A stretch of 64,000 nucleotides of DNA from Endothia cerciana (lineage: Eukaryota > Ascomycota > Sordariomycetes > Diaporthales > Cryphonectriaceae), in the NCBI GenBank assembly GCA_026119935.1, contig JALRMH010000004.1, positions 868,001 to 932,000 on the forward strand. The letters are read 5' to 3'. Below the pieces are notes generated by a model. The model worked only from the letters and a program-made list of their open reading frames with translations, was not told the DNA's origin and ran no database searches. The position numbers and the translations under genes are program-made. Positions 1-13,000 of this stretch are shown piece by piece (position 1 is the first letter of the stretch; each line of letters begins with the position of its first letter).

Positions 1-2705
1 GACAGCGAACCTACCATAGTGGCCTGAACGCGCTTGACGCGCTGTCCACTTCCCTCCACCCCCGGCCTCTGTGGGGTCGACTTTGCCCTTCACGGGAACT
101 GACTCGTCGTCAACCTCAGGATCCTCAGAACAGGTGGGGCCCCTCGCCAAGTCGAAACGGTGCACCAAAAGAAGAAAGGAAGAAAAGAAAAGAAGATGAA
201 AACGCTCGCTTACGATGCTGGGAGTCCACCGATGCGCAAGGTGGTCCCCGTTCACATACAATCTACCCGCCTATCCTCATTCGACAACCTGATGATCCGC
301 AGTGGCGTTGTCTACCGGCCATGGGCTCATCGGGAGGCCGTGCTAGCCTTGCCTTCTCGCTACGGCTGGGAGCCTCGTAAGGCGGTCTGGGCAGGCCACA
401 CTCCTGTGGCATACCGGCAGCGCCACCATGCCTTGACGGGAGACCCGGCCAGAGGGCGTGTGTGCGCTGTTCCCGTCGGCCAGACCGCTCCTGGTTCCTC
501 ACCGCTGGGACAGCCTCAACACGTCTCTGCACCCGATGGCGGTCGGTGAGAAGAGTCCAGCTCCGCGAGGCAGCCGTGGATGTGGTTACCCGTGGCGTCT
601 GATGCCAACCTGGAGTCTCTGGTCGAGCCTGCGCACATCACAATGCGTGTGCCTCCGCGTGGTCCACACAATAAATCACCCGTTATGAATCCACTTTCCA
701 CCGCGCAAGCCTCTCCTAGGGTGTGGGGCCCAGCCTCGTCGCTCCTCCCGTCCTCCACGACCAGACGGTCAGGTTCAGTGGTCCTGTCCCGGCCCTGGGG
801 AATAGCCGCGCCCCCGTCTCCTGGCTCAACAGTGGAGAGGGCCCCGCTCAACCACAACCCGCTCGTCTGTTCGCGAGCCGCTGTGGATATGGACACCGGC
901 GCACTGACTTGATTACGTTCATTTCTTCAGCGAGAGCCACTCTGCAATACTGCCTCGTACTATGTAGAGGCGGCGCTTGCGAATCTGGTTCCATTCGGCC
1001 GAGAACGGGGCCAGAGCTGAGCTCGGAGGCTGGCCGTGTTCTTGAGTCGGACCAGAACCCTCACGGGAGGACCTAGGGCTCTTGGGAGGCGTCGCGACAG
1101 CGAGTGCGGAGGAGGGCGCGTTAGCTTGCGGAGAGCACGATGCTGACCTGAACCAACCGATCGACCACCCTCCTCAACGACCCCACGAATAATGGAGGCG
1201 CAAGGCGGTATCTGCCCACGGGGTGACATCTTCGGGACGGTGCCCAGGTAGTCACGGCTCATGGGATTCTTCGGACGCGAGCGGGCCTATATCGACAAGT
1301 TTTTCCCGGTTAAGAAGGCTTGGCGCCGATGGCGAGTTGTGCCAAATATACAAGCCGCCCACAAAATATTTAGCCGCTGATAAGCATACAGCCCACAATA
1401 TGTTTCTGCCTGTCGAAACATCGTCTACTCGGAACAGTGACAGCTCGCGCTACCAACGGTATCTACTATGGTGTCTAATGCGGATGACTGGCGCGTGTCA
1501 GGTGTATTGACGCCCCCGGAACGGCCGAAGGCTGCTCGTGGAATGCCTGTCCATGCAGACCCGAAGTCCACCCTCCCGAGGTTGTACACGGACGGAGATT
1601 GAATACGATGTTGAGGACTCGACAGTGGTATTCAACGAGGGCGGGCAGATAATAATCTCGTTTGCAAGACGAGCCCGCGCCATCTGGACTCGGGTCGAGC
1701 GAGTGCTCTGGCTCTCGTCGCAGATGAGCCGGATGGCTCGGCTCCGACCCAAGGTGGCTGTCGAAAGTGGTAGCGGCCAGATCTCAGGTCGTATCGTAGC
1801 CAGGTGCTTTTTTCATGCTTAGCACGAACTCTTTGGCATTTTCCTCATCAAATATCAACACCGTGAACATGCAGCGGCCAAGTGGCCCGCCTTCGGGCTC
1901 GTCTGCCCGAGCTCAAGGGTCCACGGATGGAGCGGGCTCTGACCATCGTCATTGCGCCCAAGTCGGCACACGTTCCTGCGAGCATAGACCGTGCTATGAT
2001 CGCTCGCAACCAGGGCTTGCAAAGTGGTTATCTTGCCGTGCTGTGCGAGGTCGAGCCAGACCATCATCAAATTGCTACGGTTTCACGTTTGTCAGTCTCT
2101 CTTGTTCACGGGATACACCGACGGAACACCGCCTGATTGGGGGTTTGTGGAGGATGGAGAGTGCACATCTCTTCCGAAGGCCTTCGAGTTTGTCGTTTAT
2201 GTCGTGGAGTTTTAGAAGCTCACCGTGGTTAGAGCGTAGGTGCGTCAGCAGGTAGAGCTTGCTGGCTCGTATAGAGGCGCGGAGGGATGACAGTCGGCGT
2301 ATGTCCGACAAATCATCTCCGCTGCTGCCGAGAACGGGCAGAGGCTGGTTCACGGGTGTCTTCCCTCACTCCCTGTGATGCGAAGGCTCGACGGATCCCT
2401 TTTTGGTGGCGCGAGGCAGGGCTGGACCGACAGAGTACATGACAATGCTCACTAGCCGTTTTGCCATTATATGGCACTTTACAACCATATCTCAACAAGT
2501 CACATGAGAGCGGACTGATCTCGTGTTTAACAGAACTAAAAATTAAATAGCCTTACGTCACTACTACCACTGCAACGATGTGTAACGATGCCGGGCAAGG
2601 CAGACAACCTCACGATGTGCGTCCGCTACTTCGTGAAGTTGGAACATGTCTCTGTGTGGTCCACACCGGATGCCGATACGAAACAGTACACCTGAGATGA
2701 GAGCA
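1..2705. other. Gene-poor left edge with possible decayed coding remnants
   Basis: No intact gene is visible. On the minus strand, short open stretches at 2353-2075 (a leucine- and arginine-rich helical-looking piece, with DINDKLEGLRKRC) and 2070-1855 (LAQHGKITTLQALV followed by DDGQSPLH) lie in N- to C-terminal order. The second has the rhythm of an ankyrin-type helix pair and a GxSPLH turn. I could not join them by plausible splicing, and the sequence between holds stops. This is either a decayed ankyrin-type gene or chance. Confidence 0.25.
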
Positions 2706-5700
2706 TCATAGCAAGGAGCTTCGAGGCCTCTCTTTCTGTGCCGCCATCCTCTCGCCCAGGAAGCCCTCTAGGTGTCGTGCTCGGGTTATCGAAAGAGAAT
2801 CGACGGTTGGCTGAAAGGCAGGCGCGTAGTAGTCCAGGCCAAGAACCATGGGCTTCGGGGTCCTTGGCTCGAATGTGCTCGAGGGAGACGCCACTGGCGA
2901 TGCCTCATAGGAGCTCAGGGTATGAATGGAAGCGGTCGAGAGCTGCGGAACCCGTGAATCGTCTAGATCCTCGACCGACGTCTGCAAGGCCAGGAAGGCC
3001 AAATCTTGTCTTGCTGCAGATTGCCTGCTTGCCGTCGGCGTTTTTTCGCTCTCATCGTCAGATGGTGGACGCTGTAGTCCGCGCCCACTGGATGCATCGT
3101 CACAAACCTGTTGAGCAGATTCCCTTGGAGCTGTGCTGTCATTGGCCTGCATCTGCGCGCCGGGTGTCCCAGTCGAGGCGCATGTAGAATCACCAGCAGC
3201 ACAGTTAGGGCGACGGAAGATAACCTCGGCGACGATTTCATCATCGGGATCTAGGGGCGGTCCTAGTGACGGGTCTCTCACGGAACGAATTGGGACTCTG
3301 TCTCTTTGTGTTGTGTGGGATGGCGTTGTCTGTCTTGAGGTCGACGTGCTTCGGCTCTCTCGCCGAGCCTGATTGGATGTGCCATTGCGACTGCGCACTC
3401 CCCCGTCTCTTGATCGTGCCGGCGACAACGTAGGCGGAGTGTCACTGCTTGCTCGTCGAGCTTCGGTCGTACTGCCACTATAGCTGCGACGTCGTCCTCG
3501 AAGGTCATCTCTGGACTCGATTCGTCTCACGCGCTCTCCCACAAGTTTGGAGATGTCCTTCCACAGCATCGCATGGGGTTCTACAAGGTCCTCCTGCGCG
3601 TTGGTGTGCTCAGGATGGCTAAGCATCGTCCTGTCAACTGAGGTCAACCTGCCGGGATCTGAAGACAAATGATGCTGATCCCGTGACGGTGGTTCTGCAG
3701 TATATTCATGCGCCAGATCTTGATCATCCGTGATGGGTTCTGATCGAGAATTGTGAACACTGGAGGCAATGATATCGCCCCTCACATCGTTAGGCATGGG
3801 CCTGAGGTAGAAGTCGAGTAGTTTCCCGAGTAGGTCGTCGTCGACGTCAGGATATCGATCCGAGGGACTTGCACTGCGTGACTTGGGGGATCGCGGTCTT
3901 TCATAAGTCGATGTGTTACTGTAGTCCCGCCGTTGAGCGGTGTCACACCTGTCAAGCGCGACAGCGAGGGCTGGCTGTTCCGCACCAGACAGGCGCCGTC
4001 TGTGCCGTCCGACTCTGCTGACGTTTCGCAATTTTGGAGAGGATGGTCGTCCTAGGGTTCCATTGCTAGGCCTTCCGGGTTTCGGGTCTTGAGGATCCTC
4101 TGGCTGCTCTGTTCGACAACTTCTTTGGGATTCCGCATTTCGGATCGAGACAGGCGAGGCCCTTTGAAACTCAGGAGACCGAACCGGTAGCCCAGTAGTA
4201 TAGCCCAAAACGCCCACACTTTCGAGAATTGGCTCCGTCTTCAAGCCATCAATATCATCTCTATCTCTGTCCAGGCGTGGACTCGAGACATCGAGTTGGG
4301 GTCTTGCCGACAATGGTGTTAGACTCGGTGCGGTAGGCGTTAGGACGTCTGGGCTTCCAGCGACAGGCGTATCGAGGGTGTGAAAGTTGGCTGGCCTCAA
4401 AGACTGCTCCCTGCTGACGCCTCTTGGGTGAGATATCGAGGTCGACTCGGCTGAAATATATTCTGTTGGTGTTCTGCCGTGGGCGTCACGCCGTAAAGGG
4501 GTCAGCAGTAGTCCATCGGTATCACTGGCCCGTCCCTTGTGCTTCGTGTCGTGCTCCAGCGGGCTCAAGAAGGACTGATCCTTGCGCAAAGTCAGGTTCG
4601 CGAAAGGAGGGTCGTCGGTATCCACAACCAAGAGGTCTTTGACACCCCGACCGAGAAGACCGTAAACGTGGACTTCACCCTGGTGAACCCCTATGACAGC
4701 GCTGGTCCCGGAATAGACGGCATCGTCTTCGATCCCGGTTCTGTTGCAGAAAACAATGATTATCTCGTCACGAGACTCGTCTCTGATGACCGGTTCCAAG
4801 CGTTCAGCCCAATAAGTAAGCGCTTCCATGTCTGGCTCGTTTGGGAACTGGGTGAACTGCTCGCAATCCTCACCGGTGAGCCATGCCAAGGTGACTATCA
4901 CGAGACTCGCACGAACTTCGAGAATGTGAAAAGCGAATTCGAATGCATGCCAAGGAGCCTCGAGCCTATATGGGTTGATGTCGGTGCCTATAAACATTGT
5001 CAGTCATATAGGATGGAGAGCATGTCGCTTGCCAGATCTTCTCGACAGGAGTTATCACATCAAACTGAGGCCAAGCACTCTTGAACATGATTCTGCGACG
5101 AGCACCAACATCTGGAGAGCATCGCTCAACGGTGGGTTTGGAGTGAAATGCACGACAGAGTCGTCTCACAGAAGGCCAGCCCACCGACCCAGCCCACTTG
5201 GACAGCTTAGGTGCGATGTCCCTCTTTGAGCGTGCCCGTACGTCCTTGACTTACAGATACCGATGGCCGTATTGCCCAATCCTGGGACATAGTCACCGAA
5301 GAAACCCCTCCCTTCGTGGGCCCATGCCTCGTCCAGACGATACAGAAACGTCTTGCGGTAGTTCGCGACCGTCTCGCCGTCACCATTCACGAGAATAGCG
5401 GAGTTATAAAATTCAGGGCCGGCTTGGTGGTGTCCTGATACATCAACTTTCTCAGGGTAGCCGACGAGGACGCTGGTGTTGTGCTTGAGGGCTACGGTGC
5501 GAGCCCAGAGCGAGCTGATACCGGATCCGGACGGCTCCAAGTACGGCGCGATGTCTTCCGAGGACTGAAAGTTCCAACCTGGAAGCCACGGTCAGCAATC
5601 GATGCCATGTCAAGCCGTTTCGACAGGGAGTCGGTGGCCTGGCAAGCAGAACGTCGGGCCCCGGCAGGGCGCCGCGACTGGGAGGGCCAGAACACGGTGT

Positions 5701-5880
5701 GGGCGCCCGAGACCTGCGAGAAAGGAGCCACAAACCCGAGAATGCGAGCTCAGGAAGCACGATCAGATCCAGGCCGTCAAGATCATCCTGGTCTGCCTTG
5801 GCAAGGACCGCGTCCGCGCGGTTCAGATTATTGTCCGTGTCGCCGACCTGCGGCGCGAACTGGAGACAGGCTATGCGCAT
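2706..5880 (-). CDS. nta1: NTA1-type protein N-terminal amidase with long disordered tail (intact copy)
   Basis: Carbon-nitrogen hydrolase of the NTA1 class, which deamidates N-terminal Asn/Gln to start the Arg/N-degron pathway. Exons on the minus strand: 5880-5736, 5578-5255 and 4987-2706, with introns of 157 and 267 nt; they sum to 2751 nt, giving 916 aa. The ATG at 5880 opens MRIACLQFAP, the usual nitrilase beta strand. The catalytic triad is visible: Glu44 in LPELAFSG, Lys124 in NYRKTFLY and Cys157 in GICTDINPY, whose codon is split by intron 2. The hydrolase domain ends near residue 280. The rest, over 600 residues, is rich in Ser, Arg, Pro and Asp and looks disordered; yeast Nta1 is only about 457 aa. 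A conserved PDDEIVAEVIF block lies late in the tail. A decayed tandem copy lies directly upstream. The family call is firm; the substrate is inferred. Confidence 0.88.
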
Positions 5881-7330
5881 CTCGGTGGCCCTCCGAGGAA
5901 TGCAGCTTCAGTAAGACAGAAGAGTTGAAACCCAGCCGCGACGACGAAGGTCCTATTCGGTGAGAGGCTGCCAGAGCCGGGTGAAAGAGACAATAGAGAC
6001 GACCTCGTAACCGGCGCGATCGGTGGAACAAAAAGATATATCAAACGGTCAGGAGGCTCGTGCACATTGGCACCCGCGTCAAGGACTGGCTCTCAGAACG
6101 TCGACATGTTTATGAGAGGTCTCCCATAGCCAAGGATGGCCCCCACGTGAACCGCACACCTGGGGTGTGACAATGTGTGCCCGATCCCGAGCCATTGCTT
6201 CCAATTGCAACGGTGACTTATTCCACAGTAGCGTCACACCCTTGACCAGCTGCAGAAGCAACAAGATGGTGTGCCAGCCGCCAGTGATTGAGCTGCGTTA
6301 AGCGCCGGGGGCCGGCCCACTTTCCACACCGGGATGTGCAATCTGCAAGTATCGTCCTATCATGCAGTATACTTGGCCTGTCAAGCCAAAGCGTGATCCT
6401 TCTCTACCCTCTACAATGTACATTCCCTCGGAGGTTTTCGTGCTGCGTCCGCGGGCGACTTGCATTGCCGAGTGGCAGGGTCGAGCGGGCTGGGGCTGAG
6501 GAAGAGGAGCGTTGGAAAGAAGCCGGGCTCCCCTGGGGAACCCTCGAAGCACACGATCTTCACACGGGCAGCTCGAGGGTGTCGTATATTCAGTAAAAGC
6601 CTCAGCACGCATCGGATCTTCTCAACTCATCCGCTCACCGTTCAAGTTGTACTGAGATAGTGAATACGTGCCGAGGCTGTGTGGGGTCTCCTATGAAATC
6701 CGTATAAGATGATTGGACGGATGGAGGTCCGGCCAAGCATCGCAAAGTTCGAAGTATGGACGACAGGTAGATTTTCTACAACGCTATAAATAATCTCGAA
6801 AATAACAGAGAATAAAGATGAGGTAGACTTCGCTGTAGAGATATCATAATAAAGGAAGCGATGTAGACACAATACCGAAATAATTAAACAAACCGAAGCT
6901 GAGACCCTCCCCTCGTTGTCAAACCACTTTTCGTTGAAGACAAAAGAGTGAATTTTTTGCTTGATTTCCATCAGTCTATCTATGAAGAGGTCCGTATATC
7001 GGTCCTGATGATATCATCCCCATGTTGAGGACCTGAAGATCGTAGGTCCTGGTCCACTTGTTTCCTTGATATGACCTTACGATCAACACTTTTCGCATAT
7101 CGTCAGCTGTGAAAGGATGGCAGGTCTCTGTCATCCATCCCAGGCTGCTCGCCTGGAGCAGGTAGCGCTACTATGCCGGCCAGTATTCTGCTCCCAAGCG
7201 AAAGTCTCACCAAGCAGCGCTCTTGGCTATGGGTAGCTCGCTGCCCGCCACTTCCTTTGCTAAGGAATCTAGAGACGGAAAGTCCCCGGCCGGATGGGGA
7301 TCAGAAGAAGATGTCAACATGTTATCGGAT
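5881..7330. other. Spacer between the two amidase copies
   Basis: This is the presumed promoter of the intact amidase gene plus the region downstream of the decayed copy. About 6640-7000 is clearly more AT-rich than the surroundings. No open frame here has recognisable protein content. Confidence 0.5.
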
Positions 7331-10001
7331 TCAAGGTTCGAGCCTCATGGCCTTTGGCGTCTTGGGTTCAAACACCCACGTTGACGGAGTGGCCGGGGAG
7401 CATATGGGTGTGGCTCCGTGCGGATCGAGGCATCGTCCATGCTTGGACAAGATGCCTCTGATTCTGGACGTGCATTGTCGACCTTGATCTCTCCAAAGAC
7501 ATCCTGAAGGGACATACCCTTCTCTGACATCGGGGGCGAAGAGCCCTGCGTATGTGCTCGCGGCGTGTTGTCACTTTTGGCCTGATGCGACACGATTTTG
7601 TGGTCTGTCAGGGGAATTGACGATGGGCCGGTGACTTGACTGGGCGGGGTATTCTGGGCGGGCTGTCCCTGAATGTTTGCCTGGCTGTGCCCAGGGCGAT
7701 TATCAGGGTAGAAGATAATCTCAGCCACAATTTCATCATCCGGATTGTACGGCATCGACGACGCATTGGGAACATCCGGTGCGAGGATAGTCCGGATGGG
7801 CTTGTGACTCCCTCGGTCCTGAGGCATCAAGCACTGAGTAGTGCCCGGAGTGCTTTGAGCACCGCTGCTTCCTGGAGGAGACACCTTTCTCGTCAACGGC
7901 GTATCGTATGTGGCGTGGCGACTCGCATCCATGTGCCTCCCGCGGTCCTCGTCTCGTGAGCTTGGTCGGTTGAGTACCTCTCCGACCACTTTGGCGAGTT
8001 CTGATCACATAAGAGTCCCGGTCTCGTCAGGCTCTACGTGCGGCTCTGCATTCTGGTTCACCCTTGAGGTGCTGCCCGACCTGGACTGGGAAATGATGGA
8101 ACCATTCCCGCCCGAGGGCCGATTCCCAGCAGGAGCAACAGCCCACGCGCCAGGCCGGGTTGAGCCAGGTCTCATTCCACTCCAACTGAAGTTCTGATTG
8201 CGGTTTTTGAGGATGTCAGATTGAGGTCGTTCTATTACATCCGCATAAATCCTGGGGCTTACCATGAATGGGGTCTTCTCACAGGAGACACTGCCAGGTC
8301 TCTCGTCGTTGGAGGGGTTCGGCGTGCCCACCATTTGATCGGTCTGGTTGACGATGCTCGATTTTCGAGACCGTGGCCTGCCTTCACGTTGTCCCTCGGC
8401 TTCACCGCGAGCGGAACCCATCGCCGACCCGGGCCTCCCCGCCAGCGCTGCCAGTCTATCCTCGACTTCGAAAAAATCAGGCTTGTTTAATTCCGAAGGG
8501 CGACGCTCAACAAGTCGTCCACTTCGGCTAGCGTTGCGCGACCTGGGCGAGGAGGGACGCGGTGGCACAGCATGCTGACGTTGCGTGTTGGGCTTCGAAG
8601 CTGTGCTCTCTTGATTCTGAGCGGTGCCTTCAGATTGATCTGATTCGCTCTTGTTATCGGATGGGTCTCGTCTCTTGGAAGTGGACGTCGATTGAGATTC
8701 CCCGGGTCCTTTTGGACGTATGTTGGCAAGTGAGCTCGGTACTGGCGTTGTTACAGCTGGCGATTTTGACTCAGGTTATCACAGAGGTATGGCGTATCGA
8801 CGGTGCTGCTGCTGCGCTTGGGCGGGGCCTCCGAGACACCCCAGATGCTTGAGAGGCCGAGTCATTCACCTCTCCCGACCGCTGTACCAACCTGGCAAGA
8901 GGTCCATTATCTGTGTTGACGACAGGAAGATCTTTGACGCTGCGCCCAAGAAGACCATAGACTTTGACCTCCTCATCCTTCATTCCGGGTACAGCACTTG
9001 TGCCAGCATAAGTAGGGTCGTCTTCCATGCCGGTTCGGTTAGCGAAGACGACAAACACTTCGTCTTGGCCCTCGATTCGGATAAGCGGCTCGAGGCGCTG
9101 GACCCTGGACGAGTAGAGAAGTCAATAAGTGCGGACTAGAAATGAGAGAGGCAAAGGCTCTTGGTCCGCGTACCAGTAGGTGAGTGTTCCCATGTCCGGC
9201 TCCTCAGGCATACGGCTGAAATGGCGGGCATCTTCGCGGGTCGCCCACGCCATGGTGATAATCACCAGATTTGCTTCCACCTCTAGAACGTGGAAAGCAA
9301 ACTCAAAGGCATGCCAGGGTGCTTCAAATTTGTACGGGCTGCGACATAGCATCAGTATTTCGGACACAAGATTAAGACGCATAGGAGCTTGGGGAGCGTA
9401 CTTGAGATCCATGCCTGCGGGCGCAATCAGTATTAGATTGTGAAAGGTCGGAGACCTACATATTCCTAAGGCGATGTTTCCGAGGCCGGGTATCTCGTCT
9501 GCGAAAAAGCCATCTTTGCCCTCCAATGCCCAAGTCTCATCTATCACGTAGAGAAAAGACTTTCGATAATTTGCGATGGTCTCGCTGTCACCATCCACGA
9601 CGATCGTCGAGTTGTAATACCCTGGGCCCGTCGGCCATTTGGGCGAGACGTCGACCCTCTCTGGGTACCCGACAACCACATTTGTATTATACTTGAGAGC
9701 GGTCGTCCGGGACCACAAGGCACTGATGCCAGATCCTTGTGGTTCGAGGAAGGGAGAGATATGGTTCAGAGATTTGAAGTTGTAGCCTATGGAGAAGTCA
9801 ACATTTTATTGTTTGCCAATATGTATGGATTCTATCGGCCTTCAGGGAGTCATACCTGTGAAGGCGAGTCCGGACAATACCAGCAGATCGAGACCCCTCA
9901 AGATCTTCTGGGCCTGCCTTCGCCAGGACAGCATCGGCTCGATTGGGGTTATTATCAATATCGCCAACTCGCGGCGCAAACTGAAGACAAGCGATCTTCA
10001 T
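7331..10001 (-). pseudogene. Decayed tandem duplicate of the NTA1-type amidase
   Basis: Second copy of the amidase. The ATG at 10001 opens MKIACLQFAPRVGD. Exons recovered: 10001-9856, 9786-9460, 9414-9402, 9338-9174 and 9104 onward; four introns (69, 45, 63 and 69 nt) still have GT/AG ends and join codons correctly, giving GICMDLNPYKFEAPW around the nucleophile Cys and a TYW-VQRLEPL join. Lesions: an extra base in the run at 9894-9897 shifts the frame in exon 1; the catalytic Glu context LPELAF has become LSGLAF; the frame breaks again near 8771-8785; an in-frame TGA sits at 8007-8005, just after a Met and where the intact copy reads LWKD; and another shift near 7385 is needed to recover FEPKTPK, matching FEPRTPKP in the other copy. 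The Lys (NYRKSFLY) and Cys remain. Sequencing error could explain single shifts, but not all five changes together. Confidence 0.82.
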
Positions 10002-13000
10002 GATCCTCTCTGCTGGAACCGCTGCGAACCACCTTCGTAGACGATCCAACCGACTGCCCGACTTGGGTATGCCTGATAGACGGATTTGCCTGCGGGGAGC
10101 CGGTTGAAGACGCCTTGGAAAATGCCGCGGTAAGAAAAGATAAGGGGACCAAGACCGTCAACGCCGAGGACGCGCAGAAAAGCTGTTGGACAGCAAGCAG
10201 AAAGATGATGGCAACATCACTGGACGAGCCCCTATGTTGTTGCTTGAGTGATCACTGGGAGAAGAACTGCAGTCGAGCGACCGCAGGGGCGGAAAGGCCT
10301 TCTGGTCATGACAAGTGGTATCTCACCCTCCTCAAAGTGTGCACGGACGTGCTTCTCCACGGGGGCTTCTCACCGTCTTGTCCCTGGCGAATAGGAGAGG
10401 TTGGGCGACGCTAGCGACCATCGTTAACCATTCTGTCAGGACTCGGTCGACCTCTTAAAAAGCAGATACGGGCCGGGAGGGTTGGTACCTCGACACGGGA
10501 TCTAGGGCGAGTGGTCCGAACAAGGAGTATTGGGCGTTGGGCCGAAGGAAGAAGGCCCCGCAGAGTCCACCAGGTAGGTGGCCCCTGTGCTCCATACGTT
10601 CGGGAGAGCTGAGGAGTCTTGTTCATGTCTGATAAGGCCGAGATACTGCGGCGGATCTTTCCTCCTTGGGCTTTCACAGACGCGGTACCCCGATGCCGCA
10701 TTTGCTGAAGTCGAATGGTTGGTTACGCGCCGCGCCTCGCCTTTCGACCGCAGCTGTCAGGACGTTATTGGGCCCCCGGGCCCACCATCTGCTGACCTCA
10801 GAAAGCCGCGCCAGAACCTGAAAGAGAAGACCAAAAGAATGATATGTGATGGAAGAAGCCCTTGCGAAGTGCGACGTTGGCTGGCCACGCTGTCCTGTTC
10901 GGTGTCGACCAAACCAAAGCCTGACTTCTCATCTGTGGCTTGTCTGCAGGACTCCTGATTAGCATCCCTCAGGGCAGACTTTGTCTGCTCGCCAAGCCCT
11001 CCTATGCCATCAATACTCTTGGTTCATGCAGACCCCTTGCTTGGAGCGCTGGGGTCATGCCTGAAGAGGACACAGTTTCCCTCCCAGACGTCGTCTTCAT
11101 GCCTGGTCGCCCGCAGCTCGTCCGGTCGCCGTGACTAGTAGACCAGGGGGTTCAATGCAGCGGCTGAGCTGTTCGTCCGTGCCTATCATCGCGTAGGTCG
11201 AGAGTTCTCTTGTTCAACCTCCCGGACCAACAAGATTGCTGCTTGACAAGCCAAACTATCGGCCTTTTACTATGTTATGCCATTGTTTCGAAGCGATGAG
11301 GTGTCAATCTCGGGGGTGTGGTATGTGCCGGTGGCTGTCTTCACGTGGGTTGCTGGGTAGGAGGGTATCATGATCATAGCTCTGCAGTTGGCCTCCAGAT
11401 CCGCGTCTTCTTGCCCCAGAGAATTGGTTTGCTGCTGGTGGTAGAAGTTCAGTATGAGCCGCGGAGTCTACACCGCCAGAAAACCAAGCCAGACGATGAC
11501 CACAGCAGGCCCGGGAATTGGAAAGATGCCACCGGAGAACACTCCTCTCATGCTCTCAAGCCGGAAAACTTATGCTCACCCGAGTGGATCCTCGGCCCGC
11601 AGCATTTTGGCTGACAGAAACAGACATCCTACTCATGCTAGCTGCCCACCCTTGTACACAAGTAGAGCGTTGACTGGAGTACCGGTATGGCTGTTGGCAA
11701 GGAGTCATCCGGGTGATCAGGCCCCAGATCCTGGCAGAATACACCCCAGGCCTAGAGCCCGCCAGGTCATCCAAGCCATGAAGACGGTGGAAAGGCCTGA
11801 GTATCTGGACTTCAAGTATTGATAGAGCCCTGGATTACCGTCCATGCATAATTCCTTGCATGCTTTTTTTTCCCCCCAGACGCGATGGCAAGTGTGTGCC
11901 TTAAACAGACAGCGAGGCAGGGTCTCTCCCGTCCACGGTTCGTTCTTTGAGAAGCCAGCACCTGAGGGTTCTCCAGGACTTTCCAGAGGGTTATCCTAAT
12001 GACCGATCCCACAAGAGATCATTTTTATAGGTTCACCAGGGATATCCTGATTATTCAACGGAATCATTTGTCACACAAGTTCTGAGACAGAGCATGACGG
12101 TATCAGTCACAGAAGACGTCCCCACCATCACGGCTGAGGGGGCGTAATGAAAGCTCCATGACTCAAAGCCAGAGGAGCGCCCGGTCCAAGGCAAGAGCGC
12201 AGTATCCGTCGAAGCGAAGCTTGAAGGGCTCTGAGTGGGCCCAACGGACAGAGTCCACCAGGAATGGACTGCGAGAGGGCAATCAGAGGTTCGCGCGCTT
12301 CTGAGGGCCCAGCGTACAGGCGTGTCCCAGTGCCCCCCATAACCAACCCGTGGCCAGGAGGGTCAGTGATAGTATTCGGGAAGGATGGCCGCCAGACCTG
12401 TCAACGATGATGAGGGGCCTGGTCGTGCGACTCTTGGAGATACTTCAAGGCTTGTCTGTGAGCACAGCAAGCCTCAAGACCCATCTTGGGGGAGGATATG
12501 TAATGTCGAGCAAGCGTGGGCCGGGCCGAAGCGTTCACAGACTAAAATTGGATCCCACGGTGTTTACATAGCACCAGTACGATGACCTGATGGGGAAACG
12601 CAGCCCAGGGTTTGCAAGCAATATGCAGCATGCAGCCACAATCACACCGGGCGGGGGGGTTGATGGCCAGATGTTAAGCGCCAGGGCGGCACCGGGACAG
12701 AACCAGGCTCTCACTGGGCAATAAGACGCGGGCTGCAGCCCGAGGACCAGACTTCGAGACACCCATGTGGCTGGGAGAAGAGGTCATCGACCCTTCCGTG
12801 TCAGTTTGATCTTGATTCGAGCCTGGAGCATCCGTGCTCTGTCGTCGGGAGAGGGAGGGAGAGGAAGAGGGGGCAGGGCGAGGGCGAGGTGGAGGGCGAG
12901 ATGTTGTACGGCATGCCCCTCCCCCCGCGTCTCCCGCGGTTTTCCCCCTGCGCGCCAATACAATGACTCCGTGCCACCCCCCCCCTCCCCCCCCAAACCC

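Noticed and set aside
7321..7350. tRNA-like B box (GGTTCGAGCC)
   Set aside because: There is no matching A box or cloverleaf, and it lies in the tail of the decayed amidase copy.
11300..11800. Decayed membrane transporter or receptor
   Set aside because: Only two or three hydrophobic fragments in unrelated frames. Too little to name.
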